Assembly (NCBI RefSeq): GCF_000743705.1 | Contig: NZ_JQEZ01000001.1 | Coordinates: 426,070-490,069 of the forward strand | DNA from: Ruegeria halocynthiae | Lineage (GTDB): Bacteria > Pseudomonadota > Alphaproteobacteria > Rhodobacterales > Rhodobacteraceae | DNA: 64,000 bases | Direction: 5' to 3' | Shown: positions 17,019 to 25,303 of the stretch, in pieces | Layout: every line of letters starts with the position of its first letter | How positions within the stretch are numbered: the stretch's first letter is position 1 | Program-made: the position numbers and the translations under genes | Notes under the pieces: model-generated | Seen by the model: the letters and a program-made list of their open reading frames with translations, nothing else | Database searches by the model: none | Told to the model about the DNA's origin: nothing

Positions 17019-18221
17019 TCATATTGCGTCGGGCAGCGGGTGGCGCTGGTCTACCCAACGCACGTAAAGCACGGCCAGCAGGCCCATGAAACTGCTGGCG
17101 CACATCATTCCCAGCACCAGATACGGACCATTTTCGGGGCTGACAAATACGCCGGTCAACGATGTCAGAACAGCGCCCAGACCGACGGTCATCGCCCCCG
17201 ACAGCCCGGCCGCGCTGCCTGCCAGCTGTGGCCGCACGGACATCAGACCGGCGGCGGCATTGGCATTTGTCAGCCCATTGCCGAACCCCACGAACACGGC
17301 AGCGCCGAAGAACACCCAAACCGACCCCTGTCCGCCCAGAAACAGAACAAACCCACAAAGCGGACCCGTGGATGCAACTATCCGTCCGATCAGGATCATC
17401 GTCGTCAGGCGCGTTTTGGCCGCAATGCGCCCGGTGATGAAATTGCCCACCATGAAGCCGCCAGTGATGATCCCGATGCCCAGCCCCAGCATGGCCGGGC
17501 TCAGATCAAACCACGCCGCAGCAACCAGCGGTGCGCCGGTGATAAAGCTGAAGAACCCGCCAATCGAAAACGCGGCACACAGCGTATAGCCCCAAAAGCG
17601 GCGGGCGCGAAACAGATGCGGGTATTCGCGCAGTTGCGCGGCAAAGGTCGCGGAACGGTTGGTGTTGGTCTCACCCATATCCGCCCAAAGCAGCAGCAAC
17701 ATTCCCACGCCAAAGGCTGAATACAGGACAAAACCCGCGCGCCAGCCGAACAGCATATCCATAGCCCCGCCCAGCATCGGCCCCAGCATCGGGGCCAGCG
17801 CCATTGCCATGGCGACATAGCCCAGCTTGCTGGCCGCCTCATTTGGTGAATACATGTCCCGGATGGATGCGCTGGACAGCACCGGCCCCGCGACCACCGC
17901 TGCCTGCATCAGGCGAAACCCAAGGAAGACCCAGATCGACTCGGCCAGCACACAGCCCACCGACGCGCAGGCGAAGATCGCCATGCAGATCAACAGGATG
18001 GGCCTGCGTCCAAACCGGTCGGACAGTGGCCCCATGATCAGCTGCAGCACTGCTGACACAGCCAGATAGCCGGCGACGGACAGGTTGACCAATGCGTAAT
18101 CGGCCTGAAAATCCTCGCCCATTCGGGCCAGCGACGGCAGGAACATGTTCAGCGACAGCACCGACAATGCCGTGGCAAACACCAGAGTAACCAAAGAAGG
18201 GGGCGAAGAGGCCGCGCGCAT
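17019..18221 (-). CDS. Bcr/CflA-type multidrug MFS exporter
   Basis: A 400-residue major facilitator with 12 hydrophobic segments. The loop 2-3 signature GPLSDRFGRRPILL is at about residues 60-73, and the TM5 motif GPMLGGAMDMLFGWR is typical of the drug:proton antiporter (12-TM, Bcr/CflA) branch. The start was moved to the ATG giving MRAASSPPSLV, because the upstream 28 codons of the longer frame look non-coding and the first membrane helix begins shortly after this methionine. The gene diverges from the ABC-F gene with 107 bp between. The substrate is unknown. Confidence 0.85.
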   Translation of the reverse strand: MRAASSPPSLVTLVFATALSVLSLNMFLPSLARMGEDFQADYALVNLSVAGYLAVSAVLQLIMGPLSDRFGRRPILLICMAIFACASVGCVLAESIWVFLGFRLMQAAVVAGPVLSSASIRDMYSPNEAASKLGYVAMAMALAPMLGPMLGGAMDMLFGWRAGFVLYSAFGVGMLLLLWADMGETNTNRSATFAAQLREYPHLFRARRFWGYTLCAAFSIGGFFSFITGAPLVAAAWFDLSPAMLGLGIGIITGGFMVGNFITGRIAAKTRLTTMILIGRIVASTGPLCGFVLFLGGQGSVWVFFGAAVFVGFGNGLTNANAAAGLMSVRPQLAGSAAGLSGAMTVGLGAVLTSLTGVFVSPENGPYLVLGMMCASSFMGLLAVLYVRWVDQRHPLPDAI

Positions 18222-18328
18222 TATGAGACCGCCAGAATATGCCAATCGGATCAGCGCTAGCACATAGGTCTTGCGATGAAAATGCCAAGCCGCTGGCGGC
18301 GCCAAACATGCTCTGCTAAGAGCGGCCC

Positions 18329-20182
18329 ATGCTACGGATCGAAAACATCACATATGCCGTCGAAGGCCGCCCCCTGTTAGATGGGGCAAACGCAACCATT
18401 CCCGATGGCCACAAGGTTGGCCTGGTGGGCCGCAACGGCACCGGAAAGACCACTCTGTTCCGGTTGATCCGGGGTGAGCTGGCGCTGGAATCAGGCAATA
18501 TCACGTTGCCCAAGCGGGCGCGGATCGGCGGTGTCGCGCAAGAGGTTCCGTCCTCGGAAGTCTCGCTGATCGACACGGTGCTTGCCGCCGACACCGAACG
18601 CGCCGCGTTGATGGCCGAGGCCGACAGCGCCACTGACCCCGATCGCATCGCCGAGATTCAGACCCGGCTTGTCGACATCGACGCCTGGTCGGGCGAGGCG
18701 CGTGCGGCCTCGATCCTCAAGGGGCTTGGGTTTGACGACAAGGATCAGCTGCGCCCATGTTCCGATTTCTCGGGTGGGTGGCGGATGCGTGTCGCGCTGG
18801 CGGCAGTGCTGTTTTCGCAGCCCGATCTGCTGCTGCTGGATGAACCGACCAACTATCTGGATTTGGAAGGCGCGCTGTGGCTGGAAACCTATCTGGCAAA
18901 ATACCCCCACACGGTCATCATCATCAGCCACGACCGGGGCCTGCTGAACCGCGCGGTTGGGTCGATCCTGCATCTGGAAGACCGCAAGCTGACCTATTAC
19001 GCGGTGCCTTATGACAAATTTGCCGAACGCCGGGCCGAACGTCTGGCACAGGCCGAGGCAGAGAACACCAAGTCCAAGGCCCGCATCGCGCATTTGCAAA
19101 GCTTTGTAGACCGCTTCCGCTATAAGGCATCGAAGGCCGTTCAGGCGCAGTCGCGCCTTAAGATGATCGAACGCATCCAACTGGTCTCGACCCCGCAAGA
19201 GGCCGCGCTGCGCGCATTTTCCTTCCCCGAGCCCGAGGAGCTGTCGCCCCCGATTATCCAGATCGAAGGTGGTGTCACAGGCTATGGTGATACCGAGGTA
19301 CTGCGCGGTCTGAACCTGCGCATTGATCAGGACGACCGCATCGCGCTGTTGGGCAAGAACGGTCAGGGTAAATCCACCCTGTCCAAGCTGCTGTCAGACC
19401 GCCTGCCCCTTATGGCGGGCAAAATGGCCCGCAGCAACAAGCTGCGCATCGGTTATTTCGCGCAGCATCAGGTGGATGAACTGCATGTGGACGAGTCCCC
19501 ATTGGACCATTTGCGCCGCCTGCGCCCGAACGAGACGCCGGGCAAATGGCGGTCGCGTCTGGCCGGATTCGGGTTGAACGCGGATCAGGCGGATACTCTG
19601 GTCGGTCGCCTGTCGGGCGGGCAAAAGGCGCGCCTGTCGCTGCTGATCGCCACCATCGACGCACCGCATATGCTGATTCTTGACGAGCCGACCAACCACC
19701 TGGACATAGAAAGCCGCGAGGCATTGGTCGAGGCGCTGACCGCCTATTCCGGTGCTGTGGTTCTGGTCAGCCACGACATGCACCTTCTGAGTTTGGTCGC
19801 CGACCGCCTTTGGCTGGTATCCGACAAGACGGTCAAGCCGTTTGAGGGTGATCTTGAGGCTTATCGCACCATGCTGTTGGGCCGCGACAAGCCGGTCAGG
19901 GAAAAACCCCAGACCGCCAAGCCCAAACGCACCTCTCGCGATACGATGCAGGTCCTGCGCGCAGATCTGCGCAAATGCGAAGACCGGATCGAAAAACTGA
20001 CCGAGATGCACGACAAGCTTTCGGCCAAACTGGCGGACCCGGCCCTGTATGAAGACGACCGGGCCAACGATCTTAAAGTCTGGAACCACAAATTCGCAGA
20101 AGTTACAGAAGCCATGCAAAAGGCCGAGGCACTTTGGGTCGCCGCTGCCGAGCGTCTTGAAGTCGCCGAGCGCGCCGCATGA
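18329..20182 (+). CDS. ABC-F family ATPase (Uup/YheS-like)
   Basis: A 617-residue soluble protein with two ABC ATPase domains and no membrane segments, as in the ABC-F group that acts on ribosomes. Domain 1 has Walker A GRNGTGKTT (about residue 33), the signature FSGGW and Walker B LLLLDEPTNYLD. Domain 2 has GKNGQGKST (about residue 345), LSGGQKARLSLL and LILDEPTNHLD. The inter-domain linker (about 230-300; RFRYKASKAVQAQSR) is the P-site-tRNA interaction motif. A C-terminal charged coiled coil (540-615) favours Uup or YheS over EttA. It overlaps marC by 4 bp (ATGA). Confidence 0.92.
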   Translation: MLRIENITYAVEGRPLLDGANATIPDGHKVGLVGRNGTGKTTLFRLIRGELALESGNITLPKRARIGGVAQEVPSSEVSLIDTVLAADTERAALMAEADSATDPDRIAEIQTRLVDIDAWSGEARAASILKGLGFDDKDQLRPCSDFSGGWRMRVALAAVLFSQPDLLLLDEPTNYLDLEGALWLETYLAKYPHTVIIISHDRGLLNRAVGSILHLEDRKLTYYAVPYDKFAERRAERLAQAEAENTKSKARIAHLQSFVDRFRYKASKAVQAQSRLKMIERIQLVSTPQEAALRAFSFPEPEELSPPIIQIEGGVTGYGDTEVLRGLNLRIDQDDRIALLGKNGQGKSTLSKLLSDRLPLMAGKMARSNKLRIGYFAQHQVDELHVDESPLDHLRRLRPNETPGKWRSRLAGFGLNADQADTLVGRLSGGQKARLSLLIATIDAPHMLILDEPTNHLDIESREALVEALTAYSGAVVLVSHDMHLLSLVADRLWLVSDKTVKPFEGDLEAYRTMLLGRDKPVREKPQTAKPKRTSRDTMQVLRADLRKCEDRIEKLTEMHDKLSAKLADPALYEDDRANDLKVWNHKFAEVTEAMQKAEALWVAAAERLEVAERAA

Positions 20183-20799
20183 TCGACGCCGCCTTTTTCA
20201 TCACCGCCTTCACCACTCTGTTCGTGGTGATTGACCCGTTCGGCACGACACCGATTTTCGTGGCGCTGACGCAGGATATGGACGCCAGCACCCGCCGCAG
20301 GATCGCGTTTCGCACATGTCTGACGGCATCGGGTATCCTGATCGCCTTTGCGGCCTTTGGCGAGGCGGTGCTGGGCTTTGTCGGCATCTCGATGGAGGCG
20401 TTTCGCGTGGCAGGCGGCGCACTGCTGTTCCTGACCGCGCTCGACATGCTGTTCGAACGCCGCACCAAACGGCGCGAGGATCGGGCCGAGGTCGAGGAAC
20501 ACCCGGACCCGTCGGTGTTCCCCTTGGCCATTCCGCTGGTGGCCGGGCCGGGCTCGATCGCGACAATCATCCTGCTGGCCGGGCAGCATCCGGGTATTCT
20601 GGGTATCTTCGAGGCCTGCATCGTCATGCTGGCGGTGATGGCCGTGGTTCTGATCTTCTTTTTGTCCGGCGGTCTGATCGCGCGCATTCTGGGCAAAACC
20701 GGGCTGAACGTGCTGACCCGCCTGCTGGGCATGTTGCTGGCAGCCCTTTCGGTTCAGTTCATTCTGGATGGCCTCAAGGCCTTTGGTTTTGCGTCCTAA
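20179..20799 (+). CDS. marC: MarC-family integral membrane protein
   Basis: A 206-residue inner-membrane protein with six predicted membrane helices. It begins with the MarC-typical FFITAFTTLFVVIDPFGTTP and has the second conserved stretch FPLAIPLVAGPGSIATIIL near residue 115. The family was once linked to multiple antibiotic resistance, but that role has been disputed and no transport activity is established. It is translationally coupled to the ABC-F gene. Confidence 0.9.
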   Translation: MIDAAFFITAFTTLFVVIDPFGTTPIFVALTQDMDASTRRRIAFRTCLTASGILIAFAAFGEAVLGFVGISMEAFRVAGGALLFLTALDMLFERRTKRREDRAEVEEHPDPSVFPLAIPLVAGPGSIATIILLAGQHPGILGIFEACIVMLAVMAVVLIFFLSGGLIARILGKTGLNVLTRLLGMLLAALSVQFILDGLKAFGFAS

Positions 20800-20840
20800 A
20801 TCCCCATATAATCATCCTGTAATCTGGTTGAGGTAACGGT

Positions 20841-21422
20841 ATGGACGGTGACAGCATTGCACGTTTCGCGTATCTGGGATTGCTTGGTGCGGCGATGGTG
20901 GCCTGGTTTATCTCGCAAAACCGCCAAACGCTGAACAAGACGCTTCAGCATATGATGGCCTGGGTGTTCATTTTCATCGGTGTCATTGCCATTGTCGGCC
21001 TGTGGGAAGACATCCGCACAACGGTCGGCCCTGCCCCGCAGATGACTGTCATCGGGGAAACGATCGAGGTGCCCCGCTCGTACGATGGGCACTATTACCT
21101 GCCTGTTGTGGTCAACGGAGAGCCGATCACTTTTCTGGTCGACACCGGTGCCAGCCAGATTGTCCTGAGCGAACAGGATGCCACGCGTATTGGCATTGAT
21201 CCCGATCAACTGAATTATTTCGGTCGCGCCGCCACCGCAAACGGAGAGGTCCGAACTGCGCCTGTGCGGCTGGACAGCCTGGAACTGGGGCCAATTACCG
21301 ACCGCAATGTCTCGGCCTGGATCAACGAGGGGGAATTGCGTCAATCGCTGCTGGGTATGGATTACCTGCATCGTTTTTCGAATATCCAGTTCACCGATGG
21401 CCGCCTGATCCTGTCACGTTGA
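20841..21422 (+). CDS. Membrane-anchored retropepsin-like aspartic protease
   Basis: A 193-residue protein of the TIGR02281-type clan AA aspartic proteases. Two N-terminal membrane helices (about residues 8-25 and 38-56) are followed by a soluble domain of about 120 residues. The catalytic aspartate is D101 in FLVDTGASQIVLS, and the family-typical end LLGMDYLHRFSNIQFTDGRLIL carries the second retropepsin signature. Such proteins work as dimers with one aspartate each. With both helices placed as above, the protease domain could face either side; the cellular substrate is unknown. It follows marC by 41 bp. Confidence 0.88.
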   Translation: MDGDSIARFAYLGLLGAAMVAWFISQNRQTLNKTLQHMMAWVFIFIGVIAIVGLWEDIRTTVGPAPQMTVIGETIEVPRSYDGHYYLPVVVNGEPITFLVDTGASQIVLSEQDATRIGIDPDQLNYFGRAATANGEVRTAPVRLDSLELGPITDRNVSAWINEGELRQSLLGMDYLHRFSNIQFTDGRLILSR

Positions 21423-21450
21423 CGGGTCAGCGACGACAATCCTCGATTGA

Positions 21451-21465
21451 GAACAAAGAGGGAAC
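21451..21465 (+). promoter_or_regulatory. LexA box of the alphaproteobacterial type
   Basis: GAAC-AAAGAGG-GAAC is a perfect GAAC-N7-GAAC; on the other strand it reads GTTC-N7-GTTC, the known LexA recognition site in alphaproteobacteria. It ends 16 bp before the ATG of the ImuA-like gene, a position that would block its promoter. Confidence 0.78.
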
Positions 21466-21481
21466 ATGCTAACCTGACGGC

Positions 21482-22102
21482 ATGTCTACACACCTGCTTG
21501 GCCATAAACCCGCGCGTGCGGCGCCGGGGATAAACCTCCACCCGCAGATCACCCTGCAACTGGCCCGCGTGCACGAGGCCTGCGGCCCTGCCCGGCGCAG
21601 CTTTGCCATGTGGCTGGCCGGTCAGACGCAGGGGCCGGTGCTGTGGATTGCCCCCGCATGGGAGCCCGGCCAGATGAACCCAGACGGGATGATGGCCTTT
21701 GCCGATCCCGCCCGGTTCATCTTCGTCCGCCCCACCCGCGCCGAGGATCTGCTGTGGTGTATCGAAGAGGCGCTGCGCAGCGGGGCCATTCCGCTGATCA
21801 TTGGCGATCTACCCGGTGCGCCGGGCCTGACGCCGGTGCGGCGGATGCATCTGGCCGCCGAACAGGGCGGCACGATGGGGCGGGCCCCGCTGGGGTTGCT
21901 GCTGACGCCCGGCGATGGCGGCGCGCAGGGGGTCGAAACCCGCTGGCACATGGCCGCCACCCATCAGGGTGAGGCGCGGCGCTGGACCCTGACCCGCCGC
22001 CGCGCCCGCGCCCTGCCCCCGGTGACATGGCAGGCGACACAGACCAAACCGCGCGCCGGGCTGAACCTGCAAAAGACCGGGGTCACAGATACCTTGGCAT
22101 AA
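21482..22102 (+). CDS. ImuA-like SOS mutagenesis protein (no imuB/dnaE2 beside it)
   Basis: A 206-residue protein resembling ImuA, a RecA-related accessory of the ImuB-DnaE2 translesion system. Visible family features are the N-terminal AARVHE-like LARVHEACGPARRSFA, GPVLWIAPAWEPGQ in place of a P-loop strand, the RPTRAEDLLWCIEEALRSG helix, and the C-terminal RWHMAATHQGEARRWTLTRRRAR. No intact Walker A is seen, as usual for this group. The LexA box 16 bp upstream independently supports an SOS role. The following gene is an MFS transporter, so imuB and dnaE2 must lie elsewhere or be absent. Confidence 0.75.
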   Translation: MSTHLLGHKPARAAPGINLHPQITLQLARVHEACGPARRSFAMWLAGQTQGPVLWIAPAWEPGQMNPDGMMAFADPARFIFVRPTRAEDLLWCIEEALRSGAIPLIIGDLPGAPGLTPVRRMHLAAEQGGTMGRAPLGLLLTPGDGGAQGVETRWHMAATHQGEARRWTLTRRRARALPPVTWQATQTKPRAGLNLQKTGVTDTLA

Positions 22103-22166
22103 CGCGCCGAACCGATCACGGAAGTTGTGACTGGTCAAAGCCCGACCCGCGCCCTAGCGTTCGGGC

Positions 22167-23381
22167 ATGAGCCATCCAATCCATGACAGCCGCTATTCCT
22201 GGCTACGCCTTCTGATCACGCTGGCCATCGCAACGGTGGCGAATGTGGGCATGTGGGCGGTGATCGTGGTGATGCCCGCAATCGAGACGCAGTTTGGCGC
22301 AGGGCGGGCCGAGGCATCCCTGCCCTATGTCCTGTCGATGATCGGCTTTGCCCTGGGGAACATGTGGCTGGGGCGGATGGTCGATCGGTTGGGCGTAACC
22401 AAGGCCCTGGTTGGGGCCGCCACGCTAAGCGCTGTCAGCTATGTGCTGGCGACATTTGCGCCGAATATGGTTCTACTATCCCTCGCACATCTTTTGCTGG
22501 GGCTGGGCACGTCCGTCGGTTTTGGCCCGCTGATCGCCGACATTTCACACTGGTTCATGCGGCGGCGGGGGCTTGCGGTCGCGCTGGTCGCCAGCGGGAA
22601 CTATTTGTCAGGGGCGATCTGGCCCACACTGCTGGCTGGCATTCTGGCCCGCGATGGCTGGCAACAGGTGTATCTGACACTGGCAGTCATAACGCTGGCC
22701 GCCGTTATTCCATTATCCCTTCTGTTGCGCCGACAAGTTCCGGTCGAGGCCCACAGCACCGCCGCCGCCAATGCGCAGACCAACGCGCGCAGCGTCGGTG
22801 TATCGCCGCGCGCCCTGCAGTACATTCTGGGTCTGGCCGGGATCGGTTGCTGCGTGGCGATGTCGATGCCACAGGTTCATATCGTGTCCTATTGCGTCGG
22901 GCTGGGTTATGGCCCCGCCGTCGGGGCCGAGATGCTGTCGCTGATGCTGCTGGGGGGTGTGGTCAGCCGTGTGATTTCCGGATTGGTCGCAGACAAACTG
23001 GGCGGTGTCTACACGCTGCTGATCGGGTCGGTCCTGCAATGCATCGCGCTGTTTTTGTTCCTGCCCTACAACGGGATGGTCTCGCTTTATGTCATCAGCC
23101 TGATGTTCGGGCTGGCACAGGGCGGTATCGTGCCCAGCTATGCTTTGGTTGTCCGTGAATACATGCCGCCACAAGAAGCAGGCGCACGGGTCGGTTTCGT
23201 CATGATGATGACCATCATGGGCATGGCGCTGGGTGGGTGGATGTCGGGTTGGATTTACGACGTGACCGGCAATTACCAACTGGCCTTCATCAATGGCATT
23301 CTCTGGAACGGGATGAACATCGCCATTCTTTTGATGCTGCTGAACCGATCCCGACCCCACAGGCAGGAGGCCATTGCATGA
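22167..23381 (+). CDS. MFS transporter (12 TM)
   Basis: A 404-residue major facilitator with 12 hydrophobic segments in two halves. The first cytoplasmic loop signature is GRMVDRLGVTKALV (about residue 70), and GLVADKLGGVYTLL repeats it in the second half. The layout resembles the oxalate:formate/monocarboxylate branch (MFS_1), but the substrate cannot be read from sequence. Its stop overlaps the ATG of the YceI gene (ATGA), so the two are cotranslated. Confidence 0.82.
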   Translation: MSHPIHDSRYSWLRLLITLAIATVANVGMWAVIVVMPAIETQFGAGRAEASLPYVLSMIGFALGNMWLGRMVDRLGVTKALVGAATLSAVSYVLATFAPNMVLLSLAHLLLGLGTSVGFGPLIADISHWFMRRRGLAVALVASGNYLSGAIWPTLLAGILARDGWQQVYLTLAVITLAAVIPLSLLLRRQVPVEAHSTAAANAQTNARSVGVSPRALQYILGLAGIGCCVAMSMPQVHIVSYCVGLGYGPAVGAEMLSLMLLGGVVSRVISGLVADKLGGVYTLLIGSVLQCIALFLFLPYNGMVSLYVISLMFGLAQGGIVPSYALVVREYMPPQEAGARVGFVMMMTIMGMALGGWMSGWIYDVTGNYQLAFINGILWNGMNIAILLMLLNRSRPHRQEAIA

Positions 23382-23974
23382 GCGTACTCTCTCGCCGTGG
23401 ATTTATCGCTGGTGCAACGTCTTTGGTTTTGGCGCGACCGGCATTTGCCAAGCTCAGCCCATACGCTTTGGTTCCTCAGGGCACCTCGGTCAGCTTTACC
23501 TTTGCCCTGTCGGGAATCGCCCAGTCCGGCACAATGCCAGTGCGGTCGGCAGACATATTGATCGACCCCCAGCAGTTGCAGAACAGCAAGGTCGATGTGG
23601 TCCTTGACGTCGCCAATGCGCGAACAAAGCTGCCCTTTGCGCGCAAGCCGATGCTGGGCCCCAGCGTTCTGGACGTCGCAACCTTTCCCACGATCCGATT
23701 TACATCGACAGGGGTAAAGCTGGGCCCGGGTGGACGCATTTCCAAGGGTGCAAGCATTTCAGGCGACGTGACCGTGCGTGGCGTGACCAGACCGCTGACC
23801 CTGCAAGCCAACTTGTACCGCGAAGCAGGAAGCGCGGTTGATGCGCTGGACCGGTTGTATATAAACCTGACAGGAACACTGAATCGAACGGACTTTGGCG
23901 CCACCGGATACCCTGATCTGGTCCAGGATCAGGTCGGTCTGGATATACGCGCCGAAATCAAACGGTCCGAATAG
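23378..23974 (+). CDS. YceI-family periplasmic lipid-binding-like protein
   Basis: A 198-residue exported protein of the YceI lipocalin-like family, which binds long isoprenoid lipids in known structures. The N-terminus SRRGFIAGATSLVLA has a twin arginine and a hydrophobic core ending in AFA, so Tat or Sec export is expected. The mature domain has the YceI pattern VSFTFALSGIAQSGTM, KVDVVLDVANARTKL and GDVTVRGVTRPLTL. The true start is the ATG at 23378 preceded by AGGAGG. It overlaps the upstream transporter gene by 4 bp, so membrane uptake and a periplasmic carrier may work together (inference). Confidence 0.86.
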   Translation: MSVLSRRGFIAGATSLVLARPAFAKLSPYALVPQGTSVSFTFALSGIAQSGTMPVRSADILIDPQQLQNSKVDVVLDVANARTKLPFARKPMLGPSVLDVATFPTIRFTSTGVKLGPGGRISKGASISGDVTVRGVTRPLTLQANLYREAGSAVDALDRLYINLTGTLNRTDFGATGYPDLVQDQVGLDIRAEIKRSE

Positions 23975-24044
23975 GCAGAAAACGACGCGGTAAGGTCGAT
24001 TAGTCGCGCGCAATACAAGCAGATACAGTCAGTCTGAGACCACC

Positions 24045-25265
24045 ATGCGTACGCTCATTTCATTTGCCGCCCTGTTTTTTTCGGTCATTCTGCTGCAACT
24101 CTCAACCGGAGGCGTTGGGCCACTGGATGCGATTTCAGGGCTGACGCTGGATTTCTCTACCGAACAGATCGGCCTGCTGGGTTCGGCGCATTTTGTCGGC
24201 TTTTTCGTGGGCTGCTGGTGGGCACCGCGCCTGATGGGCAGTGTCGGCCACTCCCGCGCCTTTGCCGTCTGCACCGCATTGGGTGCAATGGGGTTGATCG
24301 GCCATACGCTGACCGACAACCCCTATATCTGGGCCGCGCTGCGGATCGCATCGGGCACCTGTGTCGCTGGCTGCTATACGGTGATCGAGGCGTGGCTGAA
24401 CGCCAAAGTCACGAATGAGACGCGCGGACGTGCCATGGGCACCTATCGCATTGTCGATATGGGCGCGTCACTAGGTGCGCAGTTGATCATCGCGGTGCTG
24501 CCGCCGGCGTCATACGTCTCGTACAATCTACTGGCCATTCTGTGTTGCGCTGCCCTGCTGCCGCTGACCCTGACAAGGGCCAGCCAGCCCAAAACACCGG
24601 ACGCTCCGCGCCTGCGCCCCAAGCTGGCGTGGCGCAGTTCGCCCCTGGCGGTAGCCGGAGTGATCGTTGCCGCGCTCAGCTCTGCATCGTTTCGAATGGT
24701 CGGCCCGGTCTATGGGCAGGAGGTCGGGCTGGATGTCGATCAGATCGCGTTCTTTCTGGCGTCTTTCGTTTTGGGCGGCGCGATGGCTCAGTACCCGGTG
24801 GGATGGCTTGCCGACAAATACGACCGGCGCTGGGTGTTGATCTGGCTTTCTGGCGCTGCTGTTCTGAGTTGCGGGATAACCATGGCGGCCAGTGGCACCG
24901 GCACATTGGGTGTCATGCTGGCAGCGGTGTTCTTTGGGCTGACGACGTTCCCGATCTTCTCGGTGTCTTCGGCCCATGCCAACGATTTCGCCACCACCGA
25001 AGAACGGGTCGAGCTGTCGGCGGCCCTGATGTTCTGGTTCGCTTTGGGTGCGATCGCTTCACCCTACATCTCATCGACGCTGATACAGCAGTTCGGCCCG
25101 GGTGCTTTATTTGCCTTTGTCGCAGTCGGGCATGTGTTCCTGATCGGATTTGGCCTGGCCCGGATGCGTTCGCGGCCGACACCGGAGGAACGAACCAACT
25201 ACGTCTATGCCCCCCGCACGTCGTTCACCATTGGCCGGTTGCTAAAGCGGTCGCGAGAGAGGTGA
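24045..25265 (+). CDS. MFS transporter (YcaD/UMF2-like)
   Basis: A 406-residue major facilitator with 12 hydrophobic helices. The N-terminal LLQLSTGGVGPLDAISGL, VGFFVGCWWAPRLMGSVGHSRAF and RIASGTCVAGCYTVIEAWLNAKV are typical of the UMF2/YcaD group of uncharacterised carriers. The central loop contains GWLADKYDRRWVL as the second-half signature. It ends at a hairpin shared with the convergent flotillin operon. Confidence 0.83.
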   Translation: MRTLISFAALFFSVILLQLSTGGVGPLDAISGLTLDFSTEQIGLLGSAHFVGFFVGCWWAPRLMGSVGHSRAFAVCTALGAMGLIGHTLTDNPYIWAALRIASGTCVAGCYTVIEAWLNAKVTNETRGRAMGTYRIVDMGASLGAQLIIAVLPPASYVSYNLLAILCCAALLPLTLTRASQPKTPDAPRLRPKLAWRSSPLAVAGVIVAALSSASFRMVGPVYGQEVGLDVDQIAFFLASFVLGGAMAQYPVGWLADKYDRRWVLIWLSGAAVLSCGITMAASGTGTLGVMLAAVFFGLTTFPIFSVSSAHANDFATTEERVELSAALMFWFALGAIASPYISSTLIQQFGPGALFAFVAVGHVFLIGFGLARMRSRPTPEERTNYVYAPRTSFTIGRLLKRSRER

Positions 25266-25271
25266 AACAAA

Positions 25272-25296
25272 AAGGGCCGGGAAAATCCCGACCCTT
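25272..25296. terminator. Bidirectional hairpin between MFS gene and flotillin operon
   Basis: AAGGGCCGGGA (25272-25282) pairs with TCCCGACCCTT (25286-25296) around AAA with one C-A mismatch. It lies 7 bases after the plus-strand stop and 8 bases after the minus-strand flotillin stop. T-runs are short. Confidence 0.6.
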
Positions 25297-25303
25297 CTGC
25301 TGA

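Noticed and set aside
16060..17067. Open frame (335 codons) opposite rpiB and ndk
   Set aside because: Crosses two established genes and a terminator; no protein family is visible.
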